64,000 nt of DNA from Pseudomonadota bacterium (GCA_018241695.1 JAFEDH010000004.1:359500-423499); one strand, 5' to 3'; shown: positions 10,507-19,879, counted from the first letter of the stretch. Translations and numbers: made by a program. Notes: generated by a model from the letters alone, not told the origin.

Positions 10507-12468
10507 TCATGGCAGTTCGTCCGTGACGATCGCCCCGCCCCGGGGCGGAATCACGCCCAGACGCGCCTTGAGGGACTGAGGCTTGTTCTGGAACAGGGTG
10601 GCGTAATACACCGAATTGCTCATCACCTTTTTCACATAGTCGCGGGTTTCGCCAAAGGGAATGGTCTCGGCATAGATGGCGCCTTCCAGCGGCACGTCGG
10701 CGCGCCAGCGCTGGGCGCGTCCCGGCCCGGCGTTGTAGGCGGCGCAGGCGAGAACGGGTTGATTGTCGAGACGGTCGAGCACCATCTTGAGATAGCTGGT
10801 GCCGAGTTTCACGTTGGTATCGGTATCGGCCACCTTGCCTGGATGGTAATCCGTCAGGCCGATCTTGCGCGCGACCCACTTGGCGGTGGCCGGCATCAGC
10901 TGCATCAGGCCCTTGGCGCCGACGCCGGATTTGGCCGCGGTGATGAAACGGCTTTCCTGGCGCATGAGGCCGTAGACCCAGCCATCGTCCAGCGCCAGTT
11001 CCTGGGCCTGGGGGGAGACCTGATCACGGAAGGGGGCCAGGTAGCGCAATTCGAAATCGTGCTGGGTCACGGTGCGTTCGGCGGCGTAGATGGCACGGTC
11101 GTAAATATCGTTGCGGCGCGCGATTTCGGCGGCCGCCAGCAGTTGCCGGTCGGGCATGCCGCGCAGGGTCCAGTTCCATTCCCGCACGCCCTCGGTACGC
11201 AGATCGAGACGGAAAAGGGCGAGGGCGCGCTGCACGCCGGGCAGGGCCGCGATCTGCGCGAGCTCGTCTGTGGTCGGCGGCGCAGCGCGGGGTGGCACGG
11301 TGATGGGGCGGCCCAGCTCGTCGTCGGCCAGATTGCCGTAAAAGCTGGGCAGGGTCGCGATCCGCTGATACAGACGCTGGGCGTCCTCACGCTTGCCCTG
11401 GGCCGCCAGCGCCCGGGCCTGCCAGTAGGTCCAGCCGGGCTGGCTGGCGAGCCGGGCCGGCATCTGCTCCACCGCCTTGCGCACGCGGGGCCAGTCGCGG
11501 CCACGCAGGGCGGCACGTACCCGCCAGGCCATCTGGTCGTCGGACAGCCGGGCCTCCTGGGCCAGGTCGAACCAGTCGCTGGCGGAGGCCATGTGGCGCT
11601 TGGCCGCCAGCAGGGCCAGCTGGCCCCAGGCGTAGGCCTGCTCGTCCCCGCTGAGGCGGGACTCGATCCGGCGCAGGTGCACGGCGCCGTCCTGCGGGTC
11701 CTGGCGCCCGAGGAGGGTGATGGCGTACAGCGCCAGTTCGTGTTCCAGGCGCGACGAATCGAAATGGGCGGGCAGTTTGTCCAGATGCCGCGCCGGTTTT
11801 TTCGCAATCGCCTCCAGGGTCCTGAGGCCGGGGATCTGCCGGTCGGGCAGGTACGCCGCGGCGGCAATGGCAGCCTTGGGCTTGCCCGCGTCGAGCAGAC
11901 GCCGCACCCGGTCCCAGACATCGTCGGCGGACAGGCGCCGCTCGCTGACCAGGCGGTCCATCAGGGGGGTGCAGGCGTCCGGCAGATCGCCGGTGGCAAA
12001 CCAGGCGGCACGGGCTTCGTCGAGCACGCTGCGATCCTGGCTGCGGGCCAGGCGCGATTGCCATGCATAGCAGGTGAGTTCCTGATCAGGCTGGATCAGA
12101 CCCGGGAACTCCTCTTCAAAGGTGCTCCAGCGACCCTGCCGGCCGAGGAGACGCAGCCAGTCACCGCGCAGCTTTTCGGCGAGATAGCTGCCCTTTTCAC
12201 GGGCCAGGAAGGCGCGTACCCCGGGTTCGTCGTCCTTCATGCGCAGGCTCAGATCCCAGTAATCGACCCAGGGCTTGAGAACATGGTTGGCGAGTGCTCC
12301 GGACAGGCGGGCAAGACGGGGCGCCTCTCCCACCCGGAAGGCCTCGCGGGCGGCGAGGAACGCATCGTCTCCCTCCGCCGCGACCGACAGGGGAGGTGCG
12401 ATCAGCAGCGACAGCAGCAGAAGGATGGAGCGCAGGGGAAACCGCGGCTTCGTCGTATAGTGAGACAT
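10507..12468 (-). CDS. slt: Soluble lytic murein transglycosylase
   Basis: A 653-residue periplasmic enzyme that cleaves the glycan backbone of peptidoglycan with formation of 1,6-anhydromuramic acid. A signal peptide with a Leu-rich core ends near LSVAAEG at about residue 33. A long helical solenoid domain follows. The C-terminal SLT domain has MRQESRFITAAKSGVGAKG with the catalytic Glu, LMQLMPATAKWVA, and AYNAGPGRAQRWR. Size and order match Slt70. Its start lies only 24 bases from the divergent cyclo-ligase gene, so the two promoters must overlap or reach into each other's coding sequence. The anhydro-sugar products connect functionally to anmK near the other end of the window. Confidence 0.95.
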   Translation of the reverse strand: MSHYTTKPRFPLRSILLLLSLLIAPPLSVAAEGDDAFLAAREAFRVGEAPRLARLSGALANHVLKPWVDYWDLSLRMKDDEPGVRAFLAREKGSYLAEKLRGDWLRLLGRQGRWSTFEEEFPGLIQPDQELTCYAWQSRLARSQDRSVLDEARAAWFATGDLPDACTPLMDRLVSERRLSADDVWDRVRRLLDAGKPKAAIAAAAYLPDRQIPGLRTLEAIAKKPARHLDKLPAHFDSSRLEHELALYAITLLGRQDPQDGAVHLRRIESRLSGDEQAYAWGQLALLAAKRHMASASDWFDLAQEARLSDDQMAWRVRAALRGRDWPRVRKAVEQMPARLASQPGWTYWQARALAAQGKREDAQRLYQRIATLPSFYGNLADDELGRPITVPPRAAPPTTDELAQIAALPGVQRALALFRLDLRTEGVREWNWTLRGMPDRQLLAAAEIARRNDIYDRAIYAAERTVTQHDFELRYLAPFRDQVSPQAQELALDDGWVYGLMRQESRFITAAKSGVGAKGLMQLMPATAKWVARKIGLTDYHPGKVADTDTNVKLGTSYLKMVLDRLDNQPVLACAAYNAGPGRAQRWRADVPLEGAIYAETIPFGETRDYVKKVMSNSVYYATLFQNKPQSLKARLGVIPPRGGAIVTDELP

Positions 12469-12492
12469 GATCGAAATCTAGCACAGGCACGG

Positions 12493-13107
12493 ATGACATC
12501 CGACCCCGAGCACAAGGCGCAATCATTGCCAATTCCAGTCACGTCCCGCGATGGATTGAGACGTGCCTGTCTGGCCCGGCGCGAGGCGCTGGCGGGTACC
12601 CGGCGGGCGGTCCTGGAGGCCGCCATCACGCAGCACCTGCAACAGGTTTTTGCCGAACATCCACCGGGGGTTCTGGCCTTTTGCTGGCCGATCCGCGGTG
12701 AATTCGATGCGCGCCCCCTGATGCAGGCATTGCGTGCGGGCGGCTGGCAGACCTGCCTGCCCTGGGTGGAGACCCTTCATGCCCCGATGAGGTTCCGGGC
12801 CTGGTCGCCCGGGGTCGAGATGATGGCCGACCGCCACGGCATTCCCTACCCGGCCGGCGGTCCCTGCCTGGTGCCGGACGTGATACTCCTGCCCCTGGTG
12901 GCGTTCGATCCCGACAACTACCGGCTCGGCTATGGCGGCGGCTATTTCGACCGTACTCTGGTGGCCCTCGATCCCCCGCCCCTGACGGTCGGTGCCGGAT
13001 TCGAATTGTCCCGTGTGGCCACCATCGGGCCGAAATCCCACGATATTCCTCTCGATCTGATCGTCACGGAACAGGGTATCTTCCCGCCACGGCATTCCTT
13101 CCCCTGA
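12493..13107 (+). CDS. 5-formyltetrahydrofolate cyclo-ligase
   Basis: A 204-residue enzyme that converts 5-formyl-THF to 5,10-methenyl-THF with ATP. The hallmark GYGGGYFDRTL lies near residues 147-157. It is preceded by the substrate region AFCWPIRGEFDARPL and by PDVILLPLVAFDPDNYRL. The ATG at 12493 gives the normal family size; the same frame is open for 2 kb further upstream, but that region is antisense to slt. A possible TATAGT -10 lies at 12456-12461 with no good -35. In many proteobacteria this gene is tied to 6S RNA, but there is no room for it here. Confidence 0.93.
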   Translation: MTSDPEHKAQSLPIPVTSRDGLRRACLARREALAGTRRAVLEAAITQHLQQVFAEHPPGVLAFCWPIRGEFDARPLMQALRAGGWQTCLPWVETLHAPMRFRAWSPGVEMMADRHGIPYPAGGPCLVPDVILLPLVAFDPDNYRLGYGGGYFDRTLVALDPPPLTVGAGFELSRVATIGPKSHDIPLDLIVTEQGIFPPRHSFP

Positions 13108-13110
13108 GCC

Positions 13111-15429
13111 ATGGAAGACATCCAGCGCTGTACCGAGCTTTGTGCGGCCATTCTCAACGAGCCCGATGACCGTCTCGTGGAATCCGTGTCGGCGATCACG
13201 GCGGCCTTTCTGGATGGGGCCGAGGGGGGCTATTTCCCGGCAGATACCGAGGTGCCCGGGCACCTGACCCTGCGTGTGGCTCCGGGCAACGATCCGGAAA
13301 CCTTTGGCTGGCTGGCCTTTACCGATACACCACAGCGCGCACGCCGGCTCGAAGCCCTGGCGCGCCTGGTGGCCGACATGCTGCGTCAGCGGGTGGGGCG
13401 CCAGCGCCAGGAACAGATGATCGAACAGATTCATGACTCGATCATCGCCATGGATCTGACGGGTTTCATCACCGACTGGAATGCGGGCGCCGAGCGGCTT
13501 TTCGGCTATACGGCGGAAGAGGCCATCGGTCGCAACGTGCTCTTTCTCTATGCCGACGAGGATGAGGACGATGGCCTGTTGCAGGATCATTTTCTCGATC
13601 ATGGTGGCCGCGAGATAGAGGTACGGCGCCGGCGCAAGTCGGGAGAGGTGTTCTGGGCCAGCCTCTCGCTTTCCCTGGTGCGGGACAAGCGCGGCTTTCC
13701 CATGGGCCTGATCGGATATCTCGTTGACATCACGCCGCGCATCGAAGCCGAGCAGCGCCTGCATCTTCACGCCAGCATTTTCGACAGCAGCGAGGAGGGC
13801 ATCATGATCACCGATGCCCAGGAACACATTGTTTCCGTAAACCCGGCCTTTTGCCGCATCACCGGCTTTATCGCCGCAGAGGTGTTGGGTCGTCCGTTGA
13901 GCACGTTCCATTCGGGACGATATGACGCACCCTTCTACGAGGAAATGTGGGCGGCGATCCATGCCACGGGCCGCTGGCAGGGCGAGGTGTGGGGCCGGCG
14001 CAAGAGTGGCGAGGAATTTCCCCAATGGGCCTCGATCAGCGCCGTGCGGGATTCCCAGGGGGCGGTGAAGCACTATTTCTCGATCTTTTCCGACATCACC
14101 GATCGCAAACGCAACGAGGAGCAGATCCATCACCTCGCCTACTACGATACGCTCACCACATTGCCCAATCGTGCCCATCTGCTGCGGCTGGTCGGGCAGG
14201 CGCTGGCAGCGGCCCAGCGCAATCATGCCCGTGGCGCGATCCTGTTCGTGGATCTCAACCGTTTCAAGCCGATCAATGACACGCTGGGCCACGATGCCGG
14301 CGATCTGCTGCTGATCGAGATCGGGCGCCGATTCCGTGGAACCCTGCGTCAGTCCGATGTGGTGGCCCGCATTGGTGGTGACGAATTTGTCGTTGCATTG
14401 TTCGATGTGGTGCGCCACGACAATCCGGGCATCGTTGCCCAGAAGCTGCTGACGGTGCTGGATCTGCCCTTCACTATAGAGGGGCACGAACTGCGCGTCG
14501 GGGCTTCCATCGGCATCAGCCTCTTTCCCGAGGATGCGCAGGATACCGATACGCTTTTACGCTATGCCGATATCGCCATGTATCGGGCCAAGCAAACGGG
14601 TGACAACGGTTTTATCTACTACAGCCAGGACATGAACCAGCGGTCGCTGGATCGCATCAAGACCGAAACCGGTTTGCGCCGCGCCCTGGAACAGAAGGAG
14701 CTTCTGCTCCACTACCAACCCAAGGTCGACCTGCAAAGCGGAGCCATCATCGGAGCCGAAGCCCTGGTGCGCTGGCTCAATCCCGAGCGCGGCATGGTGC
14801 CTCCGGTGGAATTCATCTCCGTGGCGGAGGAATCGGGACTGATCATCCGTATCGGTGACTGGGTACTGGAAGAAGCCTGCGCCCAGGCCAAGCTCTGGCA
14901 GCTGGAAGGGCTGCCGGTAACGCGTATTGCCGTGAACCTTTCGGCACGCCAGTTCACCCCCGGCCTGACGGATAAGGTGCGCAATCTGCTCAAACGCTAT
15001 GCGTTGCCGGCGGAATGGCTCGAACTGGAAATCACCGAAAGCATGCTGATGCACAGCGCCGATTCGGTGATCGCCCTGATGGACGCTCTCGTGGCGCTGG
15101 GGGTCACGCTTTCCCTGGATGATTTCGGCACGGGCTATTCCAGCCTCTCCTATCTCAAACGTTTTCCGATCAAGACGCTCAAGATCGACCGCTCCTTCAT
15201 CGAGGGCACGCCCGACGACGCCAACGACTGCGCCATTGCGGCAGCCATCGTCAGCATGGCCAAACAGCTACGGCACACGGTGATCGCGGAAGGAGTCGAG
15301 ACCATGGAGCAGGCAGCCTTCCTGCGCAGCCTGGGTTGCGAGGAGATCCAGGGGTATCTGTTTTCACCGCCGGTGCCGGCGGACCGGTTCGAAACCTTCC
15401 TGCGCGAGGGGCGCACCCTCGCTCTTTGA
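13111..15429 (+). CDS. PAS-PAS-GGDEF-EAL cyclic-di-GMP signalling protein
   Basis: A 772-residue cytoplasmic protein with no membrane segments. The first 100 residues are unassigned. PAS domains follow at about 103-225 and 228-345, then a diguanylate cyclase domain with an intact GGDEF at 422-426. An RxxD inhibitory site (RQSD) lies five residues before it. An EAL phosphodiesterase domain follows, with EAL at 550-552, NLSARQF, ELEITES, DDFGTGYSSLSYLK, IAEGVET and QGYLFSPPV. Both catalytic sets look complete, so it could both make and break c-di-GMP, with the PAS domains sensing an unknown cue. It begins three bases after the cyclo-ligase stop, so it is probably cotranscribed. Confidence 0.95.
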   Translation: MEDIQRCTELCAAILNEPDDRLVESVSAITAAFLDGAEGGYFPADTEVPGHLTLRVAPGNDPETFGWLAFTDTPQRARRLEALARLVADMLRQRVGRQRQEQMIEQIHDSIIAMDLTGFITDWNAGAERLFGYTAEEAIGRNVLFLYADEDEDDGLLQDHFLDHGGREIEVRRRRKSGEVFWASLSLSLVRDKRGFPMGLIGYLVDITPRIEAEQRLHLHASIFDSSEEGIMITDAQEHIVSVNPAFCRITGFIAAEVLGRPLSTFHSGRYDAPFYEEMWAAIHATGRWQGEVWGRRKSGEEFPQWASISAVRDSQGAVKHYFSIFSDITDRKRNEEQIHHLAYYDTLTTLPNRAHLLRLVGQALAAAQRNHARGAILFVDLNRFKPINDTLGHDAGDLLLIEIGRRFRGTLRQSDVVARIGGDEFVVALFDVVRHDNPGIVAQKLLTVLDLPFTIEGHELRVGASIGISLFPEDAQDTDTLLRYADIAMYRAKQTGDNGFIYYSQDMNQRSLDRIKTETGLRRALEQKELLLHYQPKVDLQSGAIIGAEALVRWLNPERGMVPPVEFISVAEESGLIIRIGDWVLEEACAQAKLWQLEGLPVTRIAVNLSARQFTPGLTDKVRNLLKRYALPAEWLELEITESMLMHSADSVIALMDALVALGVTLSLDDFGTGYSSLSYLKRFPIKTLKIDRSFIEGTPDDANDCAIAAAIVSMAKQLRHTVIAEGVETMEQAAFLRSLGCEEIQGYLFSPPVPADRFETFLREGRTLAL

Positions 15430-15465
15430 GCGGGGAAGGGGCGCAGATGCTCCCGTGCTCCCCGC
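15430..15465. terminator. Possible bidirectional hairpin between converging genes
   Basis: A perfect 7-base-pair inverted repeat (GCGGGGA at 15430-15436, TCCCCGC at 15459-15465) begins right after the GGDEF-EAL stop and precedes the converging patB-like gene. It has no U-tract, so termination is plausible but not proven. Confidence 0.4.
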
Positions 15466-15484
15466 ACTGACCTTGGTGAGATTT

Positions 15485-16639
15485 CTATTGTGCTTCGCTG
15501 ACCGCATGGCTCATGCGGGCCAGCGCTTCCTCCAGCAGGACGCGGGAGCAGCCGAAGTTCAGACGCACGAAGCGCTCGCCGCCGGGGCCGAAGTCGCCGC
15601 CGGCGGACAGGCCGACGCCGGCCTGCTCGAAGAAGCGCTGCGGGTTGGCGGTGGCGAGTCCCGCGCAATCGATCCAGGCGAGATAGGTGGCTTCCACTGG
15701 TGTCATGGCGAGGCCGGGAAGCGTGCGGATGATTTCATGTACGCGCCGTGCGTTGCCCCGCAGATGATCGAGCAGGGCCGCGTGCCATTCGCCACCATCC
15801 CGCAGGGCGGCTTCGCAGGCCACCAGGCCCAGGGTGTTCACATGCGGCATGATGCCGGCCATGGCATGTTGAAAGCGCCGGCGCAGGTCCGGATCGGAAA
15901 TGATGGCGAAGGAGCAGTAAAGACCGGGGATGTTGAAGGTTTTCGAAGGTGCCATCAGGGTGATGGTGCGCCGGGCGATTTCTGGTGCCAGACTCGCCAG
16001 GGGGCGGTGGCGCCGTGCCGGATCGAGCACCAGGCCGCAATGGATTTCATCGGAGGCGATCACCAGGTCGTGGCGCAGCGCGAGGTCGGCGATGCGCTCC
16101 AGTTCTTCCTCATCCCAGGCGCGGCCTACCGGATTGTGGGGATGGCAGAAGAGCCACAGGCGCGGGCGCCGTTCCGTCAGCATGGTGTCCACCGCTCCGA
16201 AATCCCATTGCCATCGCTCTTGGGTGCGGACCAGAGGTGCGCTGCACAGGCGACGGCGCGAGTGTTCCGGTGCGCCGAGGAAGGGCGGGTAGACCGGGAT
16301 GGCGGTAAACACGTTGTCGCCATCCTCGCCGATGGCGCGGCAGGCTACGTTGAGGCCGGCCACCAGGCCGGGCAGCCAGACGATCCATTGCGGCTCCACC
16401 GCCCATCCGTATTCGGCTTGCAGATGTTGCCGCACGGTGTCCTGCAGGGATGGCGAGGGGCCGCCGTAGCCGAATACGCCGTGGTCCACGCGCCGGTGCA
16501 GGGCTGCGAGCACGGCCGGCGGGGCGCGAAAATCCATGTCGGCCACCCACATGGGCAGCACGTCACGGCCCTGGTAACGATTCCATTTGGTGGAATCGCC
16601 TCCGCGGCGATCCGGCGGCGCGGCGAAGTCAAAAGCCAT
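15485..16639 (-). CDS. PLP-dependent C-S lyase of the PatB/MalY family
   Basis: A 384-residue fold-type I PLP enzyme, probably a cystathionine beta-lyase or related C-S lyase. It begins with RRGGDSTKWNRY and LPMWVADMDF, typical of the PatB/MalY group. It continues with LWLFCHPHNPVGRAWDEEEL and IASDEIHCGLVLD. The Schiff-base Lys is in MAPSKTFNIPGLYCSF. The C-terminus contains RFVRLNFGCSR with the carboxylate-binding Arg. Release of homocysteine from cystathionine would feed metH, but enzymes of this group also act on other cysteine conjugates. It follows the methyltransferase gene by four bases. Confidence 0.9.
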   Translation of the reverse strand: MAFDFAAPPDRRGGDSTKWNRYQGRDVLPMWVADMDFRAPPAVLAALHRRVDHGVFGYGGPSPSLQDTVRQHLQAEYGWAVEPQWIVWLPGLVAGLNVACRAIGEDGDNVFTAIPVYPPFLGAPEHSRRRLCSAPLVRTQERWQWDFGAVDTMLTERRPRLWLFCHPHNPVGRAWDEEELERIADLALRHDLVIASDEIHCGLVLDPARRHRPLASLAPEIARRTITLMAPSKTFNIPGLYCSFAIISDPDLRRRFQHAMAGIMPHVNTLGLVACEAALRDGGEWHAALLDHLRGNARRVHEIIRTLPGLAMTPVEATYLAWIDCAGLATANPQRFFEQAGVGLSAGGDFGPGGERFVRLNFGCSRVLLEEALARMSHAVSEAQ

Positions 16640-16643
16640 GGAA

Positions 16644-17264
16644 TTATGTGGCGTGGGCGATACCCAGGCTGACGTAGCCGGCGATGCGCGGCGTGTCGGG
16701 CAGATAGCCGGCTTCCATGCGTTCCAGGGTGAAGCCCGCGCCGCGCACCAGGGCGCCCATGTCGCGATTCAGGTGGCAGCCGCCGAAGCAGCGCTTCCAC
16801 AGCGGATCGAGGCGATCCTGCCAGCGCTGCAGGCCGGGTTCGGGTGCGCGTCCGTGTTCGCAGAAGATGAACTGCCCGCCGGGCCGGAGCACACGGCGCA
16901 TCTCGCCCAGGGCCGTTTCCACGCCGGGAATGGTGCACAAAGCGAAAGTGACCAGCACGGTATCCACGCTTGCGTTTTCCAGCGGCAGCGATTCGCAGCC
17001 CCGGGCGTGCAGATCGACCGTGAAGGGCATCGCGGCGCTGCGTTCGCGCGCCATGGCGAGCAGGGTTTCGCCGGGATCGACGCCGATCACCCGCTGCACC
17101 CGGCTGGCATCATAGAAGGGCAGGTTGTGGCCGGAGCCGATGCCCACTTCCAGCACCGTGCCGCGGGCCAGGGGTACCGCCCGCTGCCGCTGGGCCTGCA
17201 TGACTTCCATGCCGCAGGCCCAGTCGATCAGGCGGGGCAGGATGTGACGATCGTAAAAGCCCAT
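16644..17264 (-). CDS. Class I SAM-dependent methyltransferase
   Basis: A 206-residue Rossmann-fold methyltransferase. Motif I is VLEVGIGSGHNLPFYD, followed by the acidic ribose-binding region VIGVDPGETLL. Later blocks are DTVLVTFALCTIPG and MRRVLRPGGQFIFCEHG. This pattern is shared by UbiE-like and phospholipid N-methyltransferase-like proteins; the substrate is unknown. The ATG at 17264 is preferred over an upstream in-frame TTG because GGAGG lies just before it. The gene follows ilvA by 11 bases and runs on to the patB-like gene. Confidence 0.85.
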   Translation of the reverse strand: MGFYDRHILPRLIDWACGMEVMQAQRQRAVPLARGTVLEVGIGSGHNLPFYDASRVQRVIGVDPGETLLAMARERSAAMPFTVDLHARGCESLPLENASVDTVLVTFALCTIPGVETALGEMRRVLRPGGQFIFCEHGRAPEPGLQRWQDRLDPLWKRCFGGCHLNRDMGALVRGAGFTLERMEAGYLPDTPRIAGYVSLGIAHAT

Positions 17265-17275
17265 GACGCCTCCGC

Positions 17276-18781
17276 TCAACCGAGGAACAGCCGGTAGGCC
17301 GGATTCCCGGATTCTTCCCAGTAGTCGTAGCCCAGATTCTTGAGGAAGGCCTTGAAGTCCTTCATCCCGGCGCGGGGCACCTGCATGCCCACCAGCACGC
17401 GGCCATAGTCGGCGCCGTGGTTGCGATAGTGGAACAGGCTGATGTTCCAGCCTCCGCTCATCTGGTCGAGGAAATTCATCAGCGCGCCGGGGCGCTCGGG
17501 GAATTCGAAGCGGTAGATCAGCTCATCCGTGATGCCGGGCGCGTGTCCTCCCACCAGATGGCGGATGTGCAGCTTGGCCATCTCGTTGTCGGTCAGATCC
17601 AGAGCCTCCAGACCATGACGGCGCAGGGTCTCCACCAGCCGGAGACCTTCCTCGCGATTGGCCACCTGCACGCCGGCGAAGACATGGGCCTGATGGTCGT
17701 CCGCGTAGCGGTAGTTGAATTCGGTGATGGCGCGCTTACCGATCAGGTTGCAAAAACGCCTGAAGCTGCCGGGTTTTTCGGGGATGGTGACGGCCAGCAG
17801 GGCCTCCCGCTGTTCGCCCACCTCGGCCCGTTCGGCAACGAAGCGCAGGCGGTCGAAGTTGGTGTTGGCGCCCGAGGCGATCGCGATCAGGGTTTTGTCC
17901 TTGAGCCTTTTCTGCGCCGCATAGGCCTTGGCGCCGGCGATGGCCAGCGCACCCGAGGGTTCGAGGATGGAGCGGGTGTCCTCGAACACGTCCTTGATGG
18001 CGGCGCACAGGGCATCGGTGTCCACCAGAACGATGTCGTCCAGCAAGGTCTTGCACAGGCGGAAGGTTTCTTCGCCGACATACTTCACGGCGGTACCGTC
18101 GGCGAAGAGGCCGACGGAATCGAGCCGCACGCGGCGACCGGCCTTGATCGAGCGGGCCATGGCGTCGGCATCGAAGGTTTCCACGCCGATCACCTTGATC
18201 TCCGGCCGCACCCGCTTGATGTAGGCCGCCACCCCCGCCGCCAGGCCGCCGCCGCCGATGGCGACGAATACCGCCTCGACGGGGTCTGGATGCTGGCGCA
18301 GGATCTCCATGCCGATGGTGCCCTGGCCGGCGATCACGTCGGGATCGTCGTAAGGGTGCACGAAAGTCAGGCCCTGTTTCTTCTCCAGTTCCTTGGCATG
18401 GGCATAGGCTTCGTCGTAGGAATCACCGGCGAGCACGGCCTCGCCGCCCCGGCTTTTCACCGCATTGACCTTGATCGCGGGCGTGGTGGTGGGCATCACG
18501 ATCACGGCGCGGCAACCCAGTTTTTTCGCCGAGAGCGCCACACCCTGGGCGTGGTTGCCGGCGGAGGCGCAGATCACGCCACGCTTCCTCTGCGCCGGGG
18601 TGAGGCGCGCCATCTTGTTGTAGGCGCCGCGCAGCTTGAAGGAGAACACCGGCTGCATGTCCTCGCGTTTGAAAAGGATGCGGTTGCCGATGCGGGCCGA
18701 AAGATTGGGCGCCGGTTCCAGCGGGGTTTCGATCGCCACGTCATAGACGCGGGCGTTGAGAATTTTTTCCAGATAATCCAC
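17276..18781 (-). CDS. ilvA: Threonine ammonia-lyase, biosynthetic
   Basis: A 501-residue PLP enzyme that deaminates threonine to 2-oxobutanoate, the first step of isoleucine synthesis. The PLP lysine is in FSFKLRGAYNKMARL and the phosphate loop is AIGGGGLAAGVAAYI. After the catalytic domain come two ACT-like regulatory modules (PEKPGSFRRFCNLIG and PERPGALMNFLDQM), as in the isoleucine-inhibited biosynthetic enzyme. It starts with GTG at 18781 and no strong ribosome binding site is visible. An inverted repeat lies 36-73 bases upstream. Confidence 0.95.
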   Translation of the reverse strand: MDYLEKILNARVYDVAIETPLEPAPNLSARIGNRILFKREDMQPVFSFKLRGAYNKMARLTPAQRKRGVICASAGNHAQGVALSAKKLGCRAVIVMPTTTPAIKVNAVKSRGGEAVLAGDSYDEAYAHAKELEKKQGLTFVHPYDDPDVIAGQGTIGMEILRQHPDPVEAVFVAIGGGGLAAGVAAYIKRVRPEIKVIGVETFDADAMARSIKAGRRVRLDSVGLFADGTAVKYVGEETFRLCKTLLDDIVLVDTDALCAAIKDVFEDTRSILEPSGALAIAGAKAYAAQKRLKDKTLIAIASGANTNFDRLRFVAERAEVGEQREALLAVTIPEKPGSFRRFCNLIGKRAITEFNYRYADDHQAHVFAGVQVANREEGLRLVETLRRHGLEALDLTDNEMAKLHIRHLVGGHAPGITDELIYRFEFPERPGALMNFLDQMSGGWNISLFHYRNHGADYGRVLVGMQVPRAGMKDFKAFLKNLGYDYWEESGNPAYRLFLG

Positions 18782-18816
18782 GGCAGATCAGGAGAAACGG
18801 GGAAGCGGCAAGGATA

Positions 18817-18854
18817 CAGGATGCGTGGCCGGGTATCCGCCGCGAGGCATCCTG
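18817..18854 (-). other. Inverted repeat upstream of ilvA
   Basis: CAGGATGC at 18817-18824 and GCATCCTG at 18847-18854 can form a perfect 8-base-pair stem with a GC-rich 22-base loop. It lies between ilvA and the hydrolase gene upstream. It could be part of an ilvA leader or an operator. There is no T-tract to call it a terminator. Confidence 0.3.
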
Positions 18855-18888
18855 CCAGCCACGTCCGGCACCACGATCCGCGATCTCC

Positions 18889-19782
18889 CTATCCGGCAAG
18901 CAGGAAATTCCGCAGCGGCCCGATCTGGTCCGGGCTCATGAAGGTGGGCGCGTGGCCGACACCGGGAATCTCCAGGGTTTGCGCGCGCGGGCCACGCGTG
19001 GCCATTTCCTTCAGGGTTTCGGCGGTGAGCAGGTCGGATTCCGCGCCGCGCACCACCAGCGTGGTTGCGCGAATGGCGTCGTAGACGGGCCAGAGATTGA
19101 TATCGACCAGCGCGGCGGGGTCACGCAAGGCATTCCCGATGGCCGGATCGTAGGCGAAGACATAGTCGTGACCTTCGTGGCGGAAGCTGTATTCGGCCAG
19201 ATGCCGCCACTGGCTGTCGCTCAGCGCACCGAACGGGGCATGGATACGGCGCAGGTAGGCCTCGGCGGCCGCGAGATCGGGGAAACGTTCGCCCCGGCCC
19301 ACATAGCTGCCGATGCGGCGCAACGCGGTGGCGGTGACCAAGGGACCGACATCGTTGAGCACCAGCTTGCGGATCGGAGCGCCGGGCAGCGCGGCCAGGG
19401 CCATGCCGATCAGGCCGCCCATCGAGGTGCCCAGCCAGTCGACCTGTTCCACCCCCAGGCGGGCGATCAGGGTCACCATGTCCGCCACATACTGCGGGAC
19501 GCCGTAGCGCACCGGATTGGCGAGACGGTCACTGTGCCCGCGTCCCGCCACATCGGGGCAGACCACACGGTAGTCGCCGGCCAGGGTGCTCGCCAGAACA
19601 TCGAAATCGCGACCATTGCGGGTCAGGCCATGGACGCACAGCAGCACCCGGTCGTTGTCCGGATCCCCCCATTCCACATACGCCATGCGATGCAGCCCTT
19701 CGGGGCTGGCGCAGAGGACAGCACCCGGACGGGGTGTGGCGGCGACGGGTGAAACGTGCTGGGGCTGGGTAGGGGTGGTCAT
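18889..19782 (-). CDS. Alpha/beta-fold hydrolase
   Basis: A 297-residue hydrolase. The oxyanion region is LLCVHGLTRNGRDFDVLA, the nucleophile elbow is GTSMGG, and the catalytic His lies in IPGVGHAPTFMSPDQ near the C-terminus. A DVAGRGHSDRL block is typical of the ester or C-C bond hydrolases of this fold. The first 35 residues form a low-complexity, Pro-rich tail. The substrate is unknown. It stands alone between ilvA and the MATE gene, with gaps of about 100 bases on each side. Confidence 0.85.
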   Translation of the reverse strand: MTTPTQPQHVSPVAATPRPGAVLCASPEGLHRMAYVEWGDPDNDRVLLCVHGLTRNGRDFDVLASTLAGDYRVVCPDVAGRGHSDRLANPVRYGVPQYVADMVTLIARLGVEQVDWLGTSMGGLIGMALAALPGAPIRKLVLNDVGPLVTATALRRIGSYVGRGERFPDLAAAEAYLRRIHAPFGALSDSQWRHLAEYSFRHEGHDYVFAYDPAIGNALRDPAALVDINLWPVYDAIRATTLVVRGAESDLLTAETLKEMATRGPRAQTLEIPGVGHAPTFMSPDQIGPLRNFLLAG

Positions 19783-19879
19783 GGCGGCGATGGGCGGATG
19801 GAAGTGATGGATGAGCGTAACGCTAGCATTCCCGGATGGATTTTCCGCATGCGCGGAGGGCGCAGGGCAAGGGCGCGAT

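Noticed and set aside
10411..12492. Upstream extension of the cyclo-ligase frame by about 690 codons
   Set aside because: It lies antisense to slt, has shadow-like composition, and the cyclo-ligase family starts near the ATG at 12493.
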